A stretch of 64,000 nucleotides of DNA from JANXQG01 sp963804375 (GCA_963804375.1 CAWDQE010000014.1:310001-374000); one strand, 5' to 3'; shown: positions 26,881 through 35,785, counted from the first letter of the stretch. Numbers and translations: made by a program. Notes: generated from the letters alone by a model not told the origin.

Positions 26881-28395
26881 CTACAAGCCCTTGCGGCGGA
26901 AGTAATGGATGCCCAAGGACCCGCCACCGGCAGGCGGGTGCCCGGCAAGCGGGTGCCCCGTGTGCTGCACCTGGTAGGTTTCCAGCAGGTCGGCAAGATG
27001 CATCAGAATCCATGGCTGGGTGGCGTTGACGCCGTTTTTCGTGAAGTAGATGTCGTCGGCCAGGAACACGGCGGCGTGGATGGGCACACCGTCGCCCACG
27101 GTCAAGATCAGCAGATCGCCCAACTGAGTGGGGACCGTTATCCGATAGTAGTCTCGGTTCAACCCCACCAGCGAGTGCGTGTCTTCACGGCTGTTGTCGG
27201 GCGGATCGTTGAAGAAATTATACGCCGACCAGAAACAGTCCTGCTTCACGCCCTTGTCGTCCGCGGCGGCCGTGGGATGGCGATAAAGATGCTCGCGGGC
27301 GAAATCGGGCAGGAGGTAAACGAGATTGACGTTGCAGCCTTTTTCCACGCGATGCAGGGCGCTGAGAAAGGGAAAAAGGTCCTTCCGCCGTCCGCCGACG
27401 CCCCAGTATTGCGATATTTTTTCCACGTCGGCATCGGCATCAAGCCGCAAGCGAGCCAGGACGGCCCGCTTTCGCAAGATGGCCTTCAGGAAACGCCGCC
27501 GCTCGGCATCGTCGGGCAAGCTCCGCAAGGCCGGTTCGAAATCGGCGAACAAGAGATAGTTTTCGCCCTGCGGATACAGCAGCCGATTCAGCAGGGCAAT
27601 CGACTCAGGTGCCAGCCTGCTGTCTTGCAATCGCCAGTCGACCCTGCCCGGCCGAAACCAAACGGGATCGATCTTTTGCGCATTCTGCGGAAACTCAATA
27701 AGGATTGCGTAGAGTTTTGCACGGACCTCGGGCGATAGACTGAGGATCAGCCGGTCGCCCGGCTCAACCGCAGTGACACCGTCCGTGCTGCTCCATCGGC
27801 CGCTGCCGTCCAACTGATTGACTTCGTCTTGCGAAATGCCCGCCGAGCGCAACGTTGCCAGAACCTTCTCTTTGGTATAACCGGGAAACGACCAGTGAAC
27901 CGGCGGCTGGTCGGCCGGAGGTACCACGACCAATCCGTCGGGCACGTCGATGGCGAAAAGCATCGTATCGATCCGACCCCAAGGTCCTTTCTTGCCGGGA
28001 ATCCACGCTTGGGGCACTGGGTCCGAATCCTGGACCGCGTTGCCGGGGGATCGCACGGGAACGTCGGGTTGAGCGGTACGATCGATCGGCGCCGGCCCTG
28101 AATTCCCCGACGGGGCGTTCCGCGAAAGCAGCAGGAGAGCGATCACCAACCACGGTAATGCGATGGCGGCGGTGAGAAGCGCCATCATCCACCGGCGGAC
28201 GATCCAATGAACTGCCGGTCGTTCGGCCTTGCCCGAAACTACGGATCTCTTCTCCTGCAAAATCGTCAACAAGATTCGGTTCCGAGCTGCTGGTGTTGCC
28301 CAAAAACTAGTATAGTCTCGGGTGGCAGTTCTTTGGCAACAGATCCAGTGTGGCGCTGAAATAATCAACGCCACGGAGAAACGGGATTGGAACAT
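26881..28395 (-). CDS. Membrane-anchored NlpC/P60-like protein, copy 2
   Basis: A paralogue of the preceding gene with the same domain order: transmembrane segment (RRWMMALLTAAIALPWLVIALLL), outer domain, KQDCFWSAYNFFND, and QLGDLLILTVGDGVPIHAAVFLADDIYFTKNG. The ATG at 28395 is unlikely to be the true start, since the bases 28345-28375 match the untranslated region upstream of copy 1; the start is probably a TTG near 28272. The two copies are separated by an AT-rich 280-bp spacer (26601-26880), so they may have separate promoters. Confidence 0.7.
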   Translation of the reverse strand: MFQSRFSVALIISAPHWICCQRTATRDYTSFWATPAARNRILLTILQEKRSVVSGKAERPAVHWIVRRWMMALLTAAIALPWLVIALLLLSRNAPSGNSGPAPIDRTAQPDVPVRSPGNAVQDSDPVPQAWIPGKKGPWGRIDTMLFAIDVPDGLVVVPPADQPPVHWSFPGYTKEKVLATLRSAGISQDEVNQLDGSGRWSSTDGVTAVEPGDRLILSLSPEVRAKLYAILIEFPQNAQKIDPVWFRPGRVDWRLQDSRLAPESIALLNRLLYPQGENYLLFADFEPALRSLPDDAERRRFLKAILRKRAVLARLRLDADADVEKISQYWGVGGRRKDLFPFLSALHRVEKGCNVNLVYLLPDFAREHLYRHPTAAADDKGVKQDCFWSAYNFFNDPPDNSREDTHSLVGLNRDYYRITVPTQLGDLLILTVGDGVPIHAAVFLADDIYFTKNGVNATQPWILMHLADLLETYQVQHTGHPLAGHPPAGGGSLGIHYFRRKGL

Positions 28396-28520
28396 GCAGC
28401 CTGTGCGTTTGAAAAAGGAAAGCAGCCATCTTTCGTATTCCTTATCCGCGACATCTGTGTGATCCGCGGTTCAATTCGTGGCGAAACCCAATTCTGTCGC
28501 TGAACTCGTCCAAAAAACTG

Positions 28521-28618
28521 GCATGGTTCAGAAACGGGGACTGGCTCCGAGCCCAGTAGCGATTAGGCCGCAAGAAATGGACGCCGGCGAGGTGCCTGTC
28601 CCCATTTCTGAACCATGC
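28521..28618 (+). mobile_element. 98-bp MITE-like element, family C, copy 1
   Basis: Terminal inverted repeats GGTTCAGAAACGGGGACTGGC and GTGCCTGTCCCCATTTCTGAACC. Flanks are a near-perfect 10-bp direct repeat (28511-28520 versus 28619-28628), as expected for target-site duplication. No transposase is encoded. The motif resembles repeats mobilised by REP-associated or IS transposases. Copies 2 and 3 are at 31639-31736 (reversed) and 56941-57040. Confidence 0.85.
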
Positions 28619-28769
28619 CCAAAAACTGCTATTGTTTAGCCTGGATTTTGCGGATACTTTGTATCCTGACAGCGGCTGTCAAGTAATGGGCCGCGATGCG
28701 GCCAGCGTTTGGCCGCCGAAGCAAAACGCGATGCATCGGAGCCAGTACTACGGCTATGAGGGGAATCCC

Positions 28770-29726
28770 ATGAAGAAGGTCGCCTTTATCGCCGGAACGG
28801 CTTTTTGCGGATCGAGCTTGTTGAACATTCTTCTCGACACGCAAGCCCCTGCGATTCGCGGATTGGGCGAGCGATCGCAAACCGACGGCGAAGGGGGCGG
28901 GCCGTGCGCCGTTTGCAATAGCACGGTGAAGGAATGCCGGCTCTACTCCCAGTGGAACGGCCGGGATTTCTACGAATTCAATTTCCAGCACTACGGCTGC
29001 GGCACGCTGATCGATTCGTCGAAACGCACGAATATCCTCCGCCAGGGAATGGCCCGGGAACCACACTTCAAATACTATGTGCTGCACATGAGCAAGACGC
29101 CGCACGCGGCCGCGCACTCGATCATGAAGCACTGGCAGTATGACTACTGGGACGTGCCCTTGGCAGGTTCGAAAAGAGACATTACCGCAGCCTTCAAAGT
29201 GTGGATTGAGACGAACCAGTTGTATATCGATGAACTCCGCCCCGTGCATCTGGAGGGAGTCAAGCCTGTCCACTACGACGCCTTGGCCAAGAGCCCGGCC
29301 GCGGTTGTCGAAGACATCTGCCAGTGGCTGGGAGAACCATTCAACCCGGAACGACTGCGGAACTGGCGGTCGCCAACCACGCATATCCTGGGTGGGAATC
29401 CAGCGATTCTGATGCAGGTGCTCGGCCAAGAGTCCCTCCCAGGCGGCTATCTGGGGGGGAAATACGCCGAGAAGTCAGGAAAGATATTCGCCGACGAAGC
29501 CTGGAAACGCGATAAGGATTTCCTGGCGGGCGCGATCGAGGCCTACGGGCGGCTGTCAAGAAAGCTCAATCCTGTTCTCGCGGCCTTGCACTACGGCAAC
29601 TCCAAGCAAATGATCGGTGAGTGCGAGCAGCTTCTGGGCGACGGCTTGAGCGGCGCCGAAACGGACAGCCGCCGAAGGCCATTCGTCCGCATCTGTGATT
29701 TTTTCAACCGTCGGAAAGCCGCTTGA
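28770..29726 (+). CDS. Sulfotransferase-family protein
   Basis: A 318-residue protein. The ATG at 28770 is preceded by GAGGGG and begins KKVAFIAGTAFCGSSLLNILLD, the position of the PAPS 5'-phosphosulfate loop in sulfotransferases, although the usual basic residue in that loop is not obvious. The downstream segment VKPVHYDALAKSPAAVVEDICQWLGEPF is typical of the family. The acceptor is unknown. There is no signal peptide. Confidence 0.75.
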   Translation: MKKVAFIAGTAFCGSSLLNILLDTQAPAIRGLGERSQTDGEGGGPCAVCNSTVKECRLYSQWNGRDFYEFNFQHYGCGTLIDSSKRTNILRQGMAREPHFKYYVLHMSKTPHAAAHSIMKHWQYDYWDVPLAGSKRDITAAFKVWIETNQLYIDELRPVHLEGVKPVHYDALAKSPAAVVEDICQWLGEPFNPERLRNWRSPTTHILGGNPAILMQVLGQESLPGGYLGGKYAEKSGKIFADEAWKRDKDFLAGAIEAYGRLSRKLNPVLAALHYGNSKQMIGECEQLLGDGLSGAETDSRRRPFVRICDFFNRRKAA

Positions 29727-29802
29727 TCTATCCTCACGGCTGCCGCCCGCGATCAAAATGCCTGTCCGTCAACGTTTGCCGTTATTCGAACCGCTCGATG
29801 TC

Positions 29803-29991
29803 GTCAAGTCCATCGCCCCATCAAGCTCCAGGTTCGGCGAGGGTCTCCCGACCCCGCCGAAACGTCCGACCGAAGGTCTCCCCATTTGTTGGGAGACCGT
29901 CGACCGGCGCCGTCGCTCGGTCAGAGACCGGCCAAAACAGCGATCAAAATCAACCGCCCGCCAGGATGTCAAGTCCATCGCCCCATCAAGC
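29803..29991. repeat. Family A repeat, copy 2, between 24-bp direct duplications
   Basis: A family A unit (TTCGGCGAGGGTCTCCC... to ...GAGACCGGCCAAAACAGCG) at about 29832-29945. It is bracketed by an identical 24-bp sequence at 29803-29826 and 29968-29991. The duplicated host sequence encodes the start of the next membrane protein (SPSPHQA). Confidence 0.87.
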
Positions 29992-31557
29992 ACGTGACGC
30001 TGCGCCTATTGCTCCTGCCACGCCGGCCGGGGACCGGTGGGTGCTCGTCTTGGCGGGCTTGTTGCTGGCCGTGCAGATCGGCCCTTGGTACTACAACCAG
30101 CGCGACGCGGCCGCGTATCTCTCGATCGCCCGGCACATTGCCCGCAGTGCAGGCTTCAATAACATGGGCAGCCCGGTACTGTGGTTTCCGCCGGGCTACT
30201 CCCTTCTTCTCAGCCCGCTTTTCTGTCTGCGAAAGTTGCCGCTGCTGGAGATTTCTGCCGTCCACTGGCTTCTGGCTGTCGGGTTGCTGTGGGGGATCTA
30301 TCGTTGGGCACGGTCGCTGGCCCCGGAGAGCGCGGTCTGGATTGCCGCGCTCAGCGTCGGCACCTGTTCGGTGTGGATCGTTTATCGGCGGCCGATGAGC
30401 GAGATGGCCTTTATGGCCGCGATGGCTTGGCTGCTGGTGAGTCTCGATGCCCTGGCCCGGCCGCGGGGACTGGGCGGTTTTCTGGCATGCCTGGCGGCGG
30501 CCGTAGGGCTCACCATCGTGATGTGCCTGATCCGTTCCGTAGGCATCGCGCTGGCGGCCGGCGGTTCCTGCGCCTGTTGGCCGGCGCAGTGCGCAGGCGG
30601 TTCTCAAACCGGCCGGGCACCATGTCGGGCACCATGTCGGGCACCATGTCGGGCACCATGTCGGGCACCATGTCGGGCACCATGTACTCATGGTCGTGGT
30701 CGTGGTCGTGGTCGACGGAAGTTGTTGCTTGGCGGCGTGCCGTGGGTGCTGCGTTGGCGGTGAGTACGGCGGCGGTGTTGACCGTGGGAACTGTGATTAT
30801 CCGTGAGCATTGGGCCGCACAACCGCTCGGCGCCGCGACCTACTTGACCTCGATCGAGGCCCGACGCAACCCGGCGCTGGCCGGCGGTTACGGGCCCTGG
30901 TTCGCCATGGTCGTCAGCGACATCGGCCGGGTTACGGTCCCCTTGATGTTCAAGTCGCACGGCGATGTCGGCGCGTGGCGGGACGTGAACATGTTGCTTT
31001 ACGTCCCCTGGTGCGGGCTGCTGCTGTACGGTTACTTCCGCTGGGTCGGCCGGGGCGACGATCCGTTGGCATGGTCCCTGCCGTTCTATCTGGCCGTGCT
31101 GACTTGCTTCCGCTGGGACTCGGGCGGGCGCTGGTGGGTGCCGATGACTCCCGCCTTCTTCATGTGCCTCTGGTTCGCCCTGGAAGCGTGGGGCCGGCGG
31201 CGCGTGACCGTTCTGCGGGCCGTCTGGTTGTTGCACGTTCTGGCGGCGCTGGCGTATTGGATCGGCGTCGACTTGCCAAACGCCCGTCGCTTGGACCAGA
31301 AGTGGCCCATCGCCCGCAGCCTGGCCGATGAAATCACGGTCCACCGCGATCGCGTGGTGATCGATGCATCGTTGGCTGACTTGGGCAACCTGCTCGACCT
31401 GCAGCTCGACCGCCGCGTCAAAGAACACTCCGGCGATGCCCCCATTCCAGCCTCGGCGCAGTGGCTGATCATTCCCAGCGAGCAGGATCCACCGCCGGGT
31501 TTCGTTCAGCGGTCAAGCTGCGGGGGGTGCATGCTGTGGCAGCGGGACAGAAAATAG
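29966..31557 (+). CDS. GT39-like multi-spanning membrane protein, one apparent frameshift and an in-frame repeat
   Basis: The N-terminal part (from ATG 29966) has a first TM segment, then AAAYLSIARHIARSAGFNNMG and WFPPGYSLLLSPLF, typical of dolichyl-phosphate-mannose/GT39-type transferases. The frame is lost near 30563-30566: after IALAAGG the expected continuation (FLRLLAGAVRRRF) is in the next frame, which carries the family B repeat and then the remaining TM segments to the stop at 31557. The repeat adds about 34 residues rich in SGTM and SW. Host gene status is uncertain: either decayed or a sequencing error. Confidence 0.8.
30614..30714 (-). repeat. Family B repeat, copy 4 (longest; in a CDS)
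   Basis: On the plus strand there are six CGGGCACCAT units at a 12-bp period followed by ATGGTC and three GTGGTC hexamers, the reverse complement of copy 1. It is translated in the GT39-like gene as GTMS repeats and SWSWSWSW, a third reading frame for the same element. Confidence 0.92.
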
Positions 31558-31582
31558 AATACCCCTACGGGCAGTCGAACCC
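31558..31582. other. Putative distal attachment site (tRNA-Glu 3'-end copy)
   Basis: Twenty-four of 25 bases match 57068-57092, which contain the T-arm and acceptor 3' end of tRNA-Glu(CTC), in the same orientation. The only mismatch is 31572 (C) against 57082 (G). A partial tRNA 3' copy at one end with the intact tRNA and integrase at the other is the usual arrangement of a tRNA-integrated island. Confidence 0.72.
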
Positions 31583-31638
31583 AATGACGCAACCATATCC
31601 ATATCAACCATTTGCGTCAACACCCTATCCCTATGCGG

Positions 31639-31736
31639 GGCCTGGTTCAGAAATGGGGACAGGCACCTCGCCGGCGTCCATTTCTTGCGGCCTAATCGCT
31701 ATTCGGCTCGGAGCCAGTCCCCGTTTCTGAACCAAG
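31639..31736 (-). mobile_element. 98-bp MITE-like element, family C, copy 2
   Basis: Reverse orientation relative to copy 1, with the same inverted termini. It is flanked by perfect 10-bp direct repeats CCCTATGCGG (31629-31638 and 31737-31746). Removing the element and one duplicate joins an open frame that reads PYPYAVQNPVQ, so the element interrupted a Pro/Tyr-rich coding fragment. Just after it (31742-31763) lies a stretch matching the integrase 3' end at 56808-56829. Confidence 0.88.
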
Positions 31737-31778
31737 CCCTATGCGGTGCAGAATCCGGTGCAGTCGTTGCAGAATCGT

Positions 31779-31883
31779 TCACCGACACCGATTACGGCTA
31801 CCTGAAGGCCCGGTGGCAACCCCGCCACCGTTGGCTTGGTTGAAGGCTTCGATCCGTCTCAACATAGAATCAGATTTCGCCAT
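31779..31883 (-). CDS. Small 34-residue open frame, probably a truncated gene
   Basis: The ATG at 31883 has a strong AGGAGGT ribosome site and follows the stop of the upstream gene by 20 bp. The peptide starts MAKSDSMLRRIEAFNQANGGG and stops at 31779 near the family C insertion, so it is likely the N-terminus of a longer gene cut off at the island end. It is the last gene of the unknown three-gene operon. No family recognised. Confidence 0.45.
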   Translation of the reverse strand: MAKSDSMLRRIEAFNQANGGGVATGPSGSRNRCR

Positions 31884-31903
31884 GGGGCCTGCTACCTCCT
31901 TGC

Positions 31904-32596
31904 CTACGGCGAGACATTCCAAACCTCGGCCAGCCGCCAGCCCTTGGGCGTCTTTACCACCGTCCCACCGATGTCCCAGCCAACCTTGCACAAATCGCTG
32001 ACCTCCCTGGGAACCGGGACCGGGCCAATCTCCCGGTCGCCGGACGCGAACGGATCAAGCCAGAGCTTGCCCGGCTCGACCCGCGTAACCATGAAATGGT
32101 CCTCCAACTCCCGCGAATGGTGCTCCGGGGCATGCTCGTCCAGGTAGGCCTCCAGGAGATCCACGACATCTTGGCTGGCGGGCAGGTCACGGGCGGCGTC
32201 ACCGGCCCGCTCTTCAGCCAGTTTGAGACCCTTGGCGTCTTTGACGTATCCTTTCTCGCCCAGCCACTTCACGAGCTTCTTCGTGACCGTGCCCGCCGCT
32301 TGCATCGTGGCTTTGCTGGCGACGACCTTGTGCGGCATGAAGTAGCCGAGAAACTCGGACAGGCCGCCCAGGATCTCCTCCGGCCCGAACGTGCCGCAGA
32401 AGGTGCCGCCCGCCGCAGTGATCCGTTCGTATTCCTCCTGCTCGTGACCTGGCCAATAGCGCTCCAGGCAGGACCCCAGGAGATCAAGGATGCTCGCGTA
32501 CTTCGAGAAGGTCGCGGGGCTGATCCGGGCCTCTTGCTCGGCCAGGAACTCCTGGAAGGCCTGGTCGATGGTTATGGTTGGTTTGGACTGGCTCAT
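31904..32596 (-). CDS. Unknown protein with integrase-like SAM-type helical domain
   Basis: A 230-residue soluble protein. The first 110 residues (AFQEFLAEQEARISPATFSKYASILDLL... AAGTVTKKLVKWLGEKGY) have the helix pattern of the core-binding domain of tyrosine recombinases, but no catalytic domain follows. The C-terminal half is an unknown domain with HFMVTRVEPGKLWLDPF. It is the second gene of an operon with 32613-33587 and 31779-31883. I do not know the function. Confidence 0.65.
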   Translation of the reverse strand: MSQSKPTITIDQAFQEFLAEQEARISPATFSKYASILDLLGSCLERYWPGHEQEEYERITAAGGTFCGTFGPEEILGGLSEFLGYFMPHKVVASKATMQAAGTVTKKLVKWLGEKGYVKDAKGLKLAEERAGDAARDLPASQDVVDLLEAYLDEHAPEHHSRELEDHFMVTRVEPGKLWLDPFASGDREIGPVPVPREVSDLCKVGWDIGGTVVKTPKGWRLAEVWNVSP

Positions 32597-32612
32597 GGGG
32601 ATCCTCCGTTTG

Positions 32613-33587
32613 TTACTTGCATTGCTGGCTGGTTAGGGTTACTTCCGCTTCCGGTTCCGCTTCTTCAGCCCTGCCGGTTTCCTCGTAGAGTCCCGCCAGC
32701 CGTTCCAGAATGTGCGTTCGATTGTCAACGCCAGGCGTGGCGAGTCCCTCCTTGAGAATCTGCTCCGCTCTGGCAGCATCCTTGTTGCGTTCGGCCGCGA
32801 ACGTCCAATAGCAGTCTGACCACGCTATCCAACTGCCGCCGTGCCGTGGATTCTCGTCGCACCAGCGGTGGAAGAAACGATCTCCGGTTTCACGGTCGCC
32901 CAGATCGAAATGCGACTCGGCCAGTGCCGTCTTGAAGCCGTTAATAGAGAGTCGGCCATCGGCGAACCGACCAATCATCGTTTCGCACAGCGCGATCCGC
33001 TCACGGAAGAATCGGGCGTCTTGGAGTCCCGCATTGTGTAACTCCATTTCAAAGTCCTGGACCCAGTTGAAAACAGACTGCGTACCGCCGAAACAATCGT
33101 CAAACGCATCGAGCGAATCAATGCCGCCTCGCTCCATGATGTCGAGGATCGCTCGCCAGGTTTCGAGCCAAAGCCGACACGCCTTTGGGCTATCGTGATT
33201 TTCCAAGGCCGCATATCCGGCCTGCATCTTGTCGTCCGCCATCTCGGTGTTGGCAAGTTCCGGCTGCCATCGTTCCCAGAGGCAGGTCACGGCAATCCAT
33301 ACCCAGTCCGCCTCGAAGTCTGGGACAGGGCAACCCGTGCGGTCGATCATCGCGTCGGCCATTGCTTGGGCAGAAATAAAACAGGAGAAGAGATCCAATA
33401 GATGCTGGCGATCCGCGTCGAGGCCGAGCGAGCGGAGCTTCCCCAGCAGCGCGTCGTCAGACATGCCTCGTCCGTTTGACAGAAGGGGACGGCCTTTTCG
33501 TTCCAGCGTCCGTCGAAAGGCAACGTCCTTCGCCGCCCGCTCTTCCAACATCCGATTCATGGACAGGTAGGATATGGATATGGTCAT
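32613..33587 (-). CDS. Unknown helical (TPR-like) protein
   Basis: A 324-residue soluble protein. It contains the recognisable conserved stretch GGTQSVFNWVQDFEMELHNAG, and C-terminal helix pairs resembling TPR repeats (DRFFHRWCDENPRHGGSWIAWSDCYW, ARAEQILKEGLATPG, THILERLAGLYEETGRAEEA). It begins at ATG 33587 with the upstream TGA overlapping (ATGA), so the truncated ADP-ribosylglycohydrolase frame upstream could now drive its translation. Function unknown; operon with the integrase-domain protein 16 bp downstream. Confidence 0.7.
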   Translation of the reverse strand: MTISISYLSMNRMLEERAAKDVAFRRTLERKGRPLLSNGRGMSDDALLGKLRSLGLDADRQHLLDLFSCFISAQAMADAMIDRTGCPVPDFEADWVWIAVTCLWERWQPELANTEMADDKMQAGYAALENHDSPKACRLWLETWRAILDIMERGGIDSLDAFDDCFGGTQSVFNWVQDFEMELHNAGLQDARFFRERIALCETMIGRFADGRLSINGFKTALAESHFDLGDRETGDRFFHRWCDENPRHGGSWIAWSDCYWTFAAERNKDAARAEQILKEGLATPGVDNRTHILERLAGLYEETGRAEEAEPEAEVTLTSQQCK

Positions 33588-33745
33588 GGATTCTCCAAGG
33601 ACGTAATCACACCGTGAGGGCCGCCGCCACGGTAACCGGTCATATCAGGAAAACTGCCCGGCATCTCGAACTCGACGGCGGCACCGAGGGCATCTCCCAC
33701 GGCCAGGCCGAGAAGGGTTCCACGTTGGCGGTCAACTGACAACAT
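33584..33745 (-). pseudogene. ADP-ribosylglycohydrolase, N-terminal fragment
   Basis: From ATG 33745, MLSVDRQRGTLLGLAVGDALG and then FPDMTGYRGGGPHG are the N-terminal motifs of the DraG/ADP-ribosylglycohydrolase family. The frame ends after 53 residues, before the metal-binding DDT segment, so the protein cannot be active. The stop overlaps the next gene start, so a deletion has joined this promoter-proximal fragment to a different operon. Confidence 0.8.
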
Positions 33746-33977
33746 GCCCACCATTGTGCGGGAAGCCCCGACTCGATGCAAGGATCGGCGACGAGGCAGA
33801 ATGGGCCGGGTAGCCGTTAGTCTGGGCCCGACGTACCGGCTATTCCAGCACCGGGCCGTAATCTGGCCGTCCACATTCTGCTCGCTGATGGGGGACTTGT
33901 AGACATGGGGGGATGGCATGGGTATACTGGGTCTTTCGCCGGTTTCGATCCCCGTGGCACGTGCTGCCGAGACAAAA

Positions 33978-34091
33978 ATGCCCGACGCCACCCCTATCCC
34001 CGCTCCAGGCCAGATCGCCCGCGTCCGACAGCGGCTGTACCTGGTCGAGCAGACCGTCCAGCCACCCAGGCCCGGCGATCCGTGCTGGTAG
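33978..34091 (+). pseudogene. Start fragment of a DISARM drmD-like helicase gene
   Basis: ATG 33978 encodes 37 residues including PGQIARVRQRLYLVEQTV, which I recognise as the typical beginning of DrmD, the SNF2-type helicase of class 1 DISARM defence systems. The frame ends at TAG 34089-34091, where sequence of a drmC-like gene takes over. Recognition is from memory of the family and needs a search. Confidence 0.6.
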
Positions 34092-34528
34092 CTGGCTACG
34101 CCGTTTACCAGGGGCGGGAAGTCTTCCGGGCGTTGGCCGACCGGATGGCGGAGCGGCCGGAGATCGCCGTGCGGATGTTCCTGGACGTGCAGCGCGGTCC
34201 CGGTGATACCTCGATGTCCAGCGAGGTCGCCAAGCGGTTTGCCGAGCGGTTTAAGACCCGCGAATGGCCCGAAGGCCGGCCGCTACCCCAGGTGTTCTAC
34301 GACCCGCGCTCCTTGGACCTGGAGGCTGACAAGCGGGCCTGCCTGCACGCGAAGTGCGTCGTCGTGGACGGCGAGGCGGTGTTCGTCTCATCAGCGAACT
34401 TCACCGAGGCCGCCCAGCAGCGGAACATTGAGATGGGCCTCCTGGTCCGTTCTCACTGGTTGGCCGAGCGGGTGACGCGGCATTTTGAGATGTTATCGGC
34501 CGCTGCTTTTTTATACCGAGCCTTTTAA
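34073..34528 (+). pseudogene. C-terminal fragment of a DISARM drmC-like phospholipase-D protein
   Basis: From about 34073 another frame encodes VLVAGYAVYQGREVFRALADRM..., then PLPQVFYDPRSL and the HKD-type motif LHAKCVVVDGEAVFVSSANFTEAA. This is the C-terminal half of a PLD-fold protein of the DrmC type, complete to its stop at 34528. It has no start of its own. Together with the preceding fragment it is what remains when the interior of a drmD-drmMI-drmA-drmB-drmC operon is deleted. Confidence 0.72.
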
Positions 34529-34674
34529 CGCAATGAAGGCCGAGCTTTCATCTGCAAGCAGCGTTTGAGGAATCCACGCGGATTTGCCGCGTCGAAACCC
34601 ACACCATGCCGGCGGTCTGGCCGCCGGAGGTCAAGTGAATGGCACGTTGAACTAAGAAGAAGGGATATAGCATC

Positions 34675-35745
34675 ATGAAAACAACGAACGTGATCGGATA
34701 CTGCGCGATATTGACGATGGTTTCGGCACAGGTGCATGGCGGCGAGAAGACGATCGCGCCTGTGGATGCCGGGACAGTGCGGGTGTTCAATGTCCGCAAC
34801 TACGGTGCCGTAGGCGACAACAAGACGGATAACACCAACGCTTTTTCGGCCTGCGTGAAAGCGGTGATCGATGCCGGGGGCGGGCGGATGTATCTGCCCG
34901 CTGGCGTCTACCGCGGACGGATCGGCATCCCGGCGGTCGGGTCCGACCGCTGGATCGCCCTGGAAATCGTGGGCGAAAGCCAACCGGCCACCGTCTTCGG
35001 CACGGTGGGCCGCTTCAAGTTGCCCAACAACAACACCATCGTCAAGAGCCTCGCGACTTCCGGCCCCGCGGTCATCTCCGCTGCTCACAGAGGCGATTTT
35101 TCTTTCGTCCACGTGGTGATCAAGGACTTGGAGGTGCGAACCTATGACGACCCCGGCATCGGCGGCATTGACCTGGAGTGGGCGCAGCAGTGCCGGATCG
35201 AGAACGTGTTCATCAACACCGGCGTGTACAGCGTGCAGGCCGCGAAGCCAACCCATGGCACCGCGGGCTTGATCACGCCGGCTTGCAACAACGGCGCCTT
35301 GACGGTGCTGCGGAACGTGGTCGTGACCGGATTCGACACGGGCATCGTGGTCAACGAGCATACGGACGCAGACAACATCAACCTGGGGAGCAACATCAAC
35401 GGCTTGAGTCTGCGCAAAGCCTATCATGCTTCCCGCTTTGGCCGGATATGCGCGCAGCGTTGCACCCACATGGTGACCGTGACGGGCGAGCACGGTTTTT
35501 CGATCGAGCAACTGGACATTGAGCATGCGGGACCGGGACAGACGGATAGTGCCAACGCCTGGCAGGCGACCGTCAGCGACGTCAACGACCCTGGCAATCG
35601 CGGCGTGGGGGATGTCAATTACTGGGTGGTGCTGGGCAATGTGGGCGTCAGCCGGGTCTTCACCCGCAACGGCGGCACATTGATCCGGTGCCGGCGGATC
35701 GGATCGGCCTCGGCCGAAAGCGGCACGTCGGGAACTTCACGATGA
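34675..35745 (+). CDS. Secreted pectate-lyase-like right-handed beta-helix protein
   Basis: A 356-residue protein with signal peptide (residues 1-22) and the pectate-lyase-3 signature VRNYGAVGDNKTDNTNAFSACVKAVIDAGGGRMYLPAGVYR near residues 36-80, followed by repetitive beta-helix sequence. The C-terminus (RCRRIGSASAESGTSGTSR) looks truncated or run-on. It probably binds or cleaves a polysaccharide. Good ribosome site GAAGAAGGG before ATG 34675. Confidence 0.82.
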   Translation: MKTTNVIGYCAILTMVSAQVHGGEKTIAPVDAGTVRVFNVRNYGAVGDNKTDNTNAFSACVKAVIDAGGGRMYLPAGVYRGRIGIPAVGSDRWIALEIVGESQPATVFGTVGRFKLPNNNTIVKSLATSGPAVISAAHRGDFSFVHVVIKDLEVRTYDDPGIGGIDLEWAQQCRIENVFINTGVYSVQAAKPTHGTAGLITPACNNGALTVLRNVVVTGFDTGIVVNEHTDADNINLGSNINGLSLRKAYHASRFGRICAQRCTHMVTVTGEHGFSIEQLDIEHAGPGQTDSANAWQATVSDVNDPGNRGVGDVNYWVVLGNVGVSRVFTRNGGTLIRCRRIGSASAESGTSGTSR

Positions 35746-35785
35746 CTCTTCAGGAGGCTATACGATATGGTGCCGGCGGCTCACG

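Noticed and set aside
30614..30685. Possible CRISPR-like array
   Set aside because: The 12-bp period has no spacers, and it is a tandem repeat of family B.
31461..31730. Frame over the left attachment site as a real gene
   Set aside because: Its first part is antiphase to the GT39-like gene and its end lies in the MITE; only a short Pro/Tyr-rich fragment looks coding.
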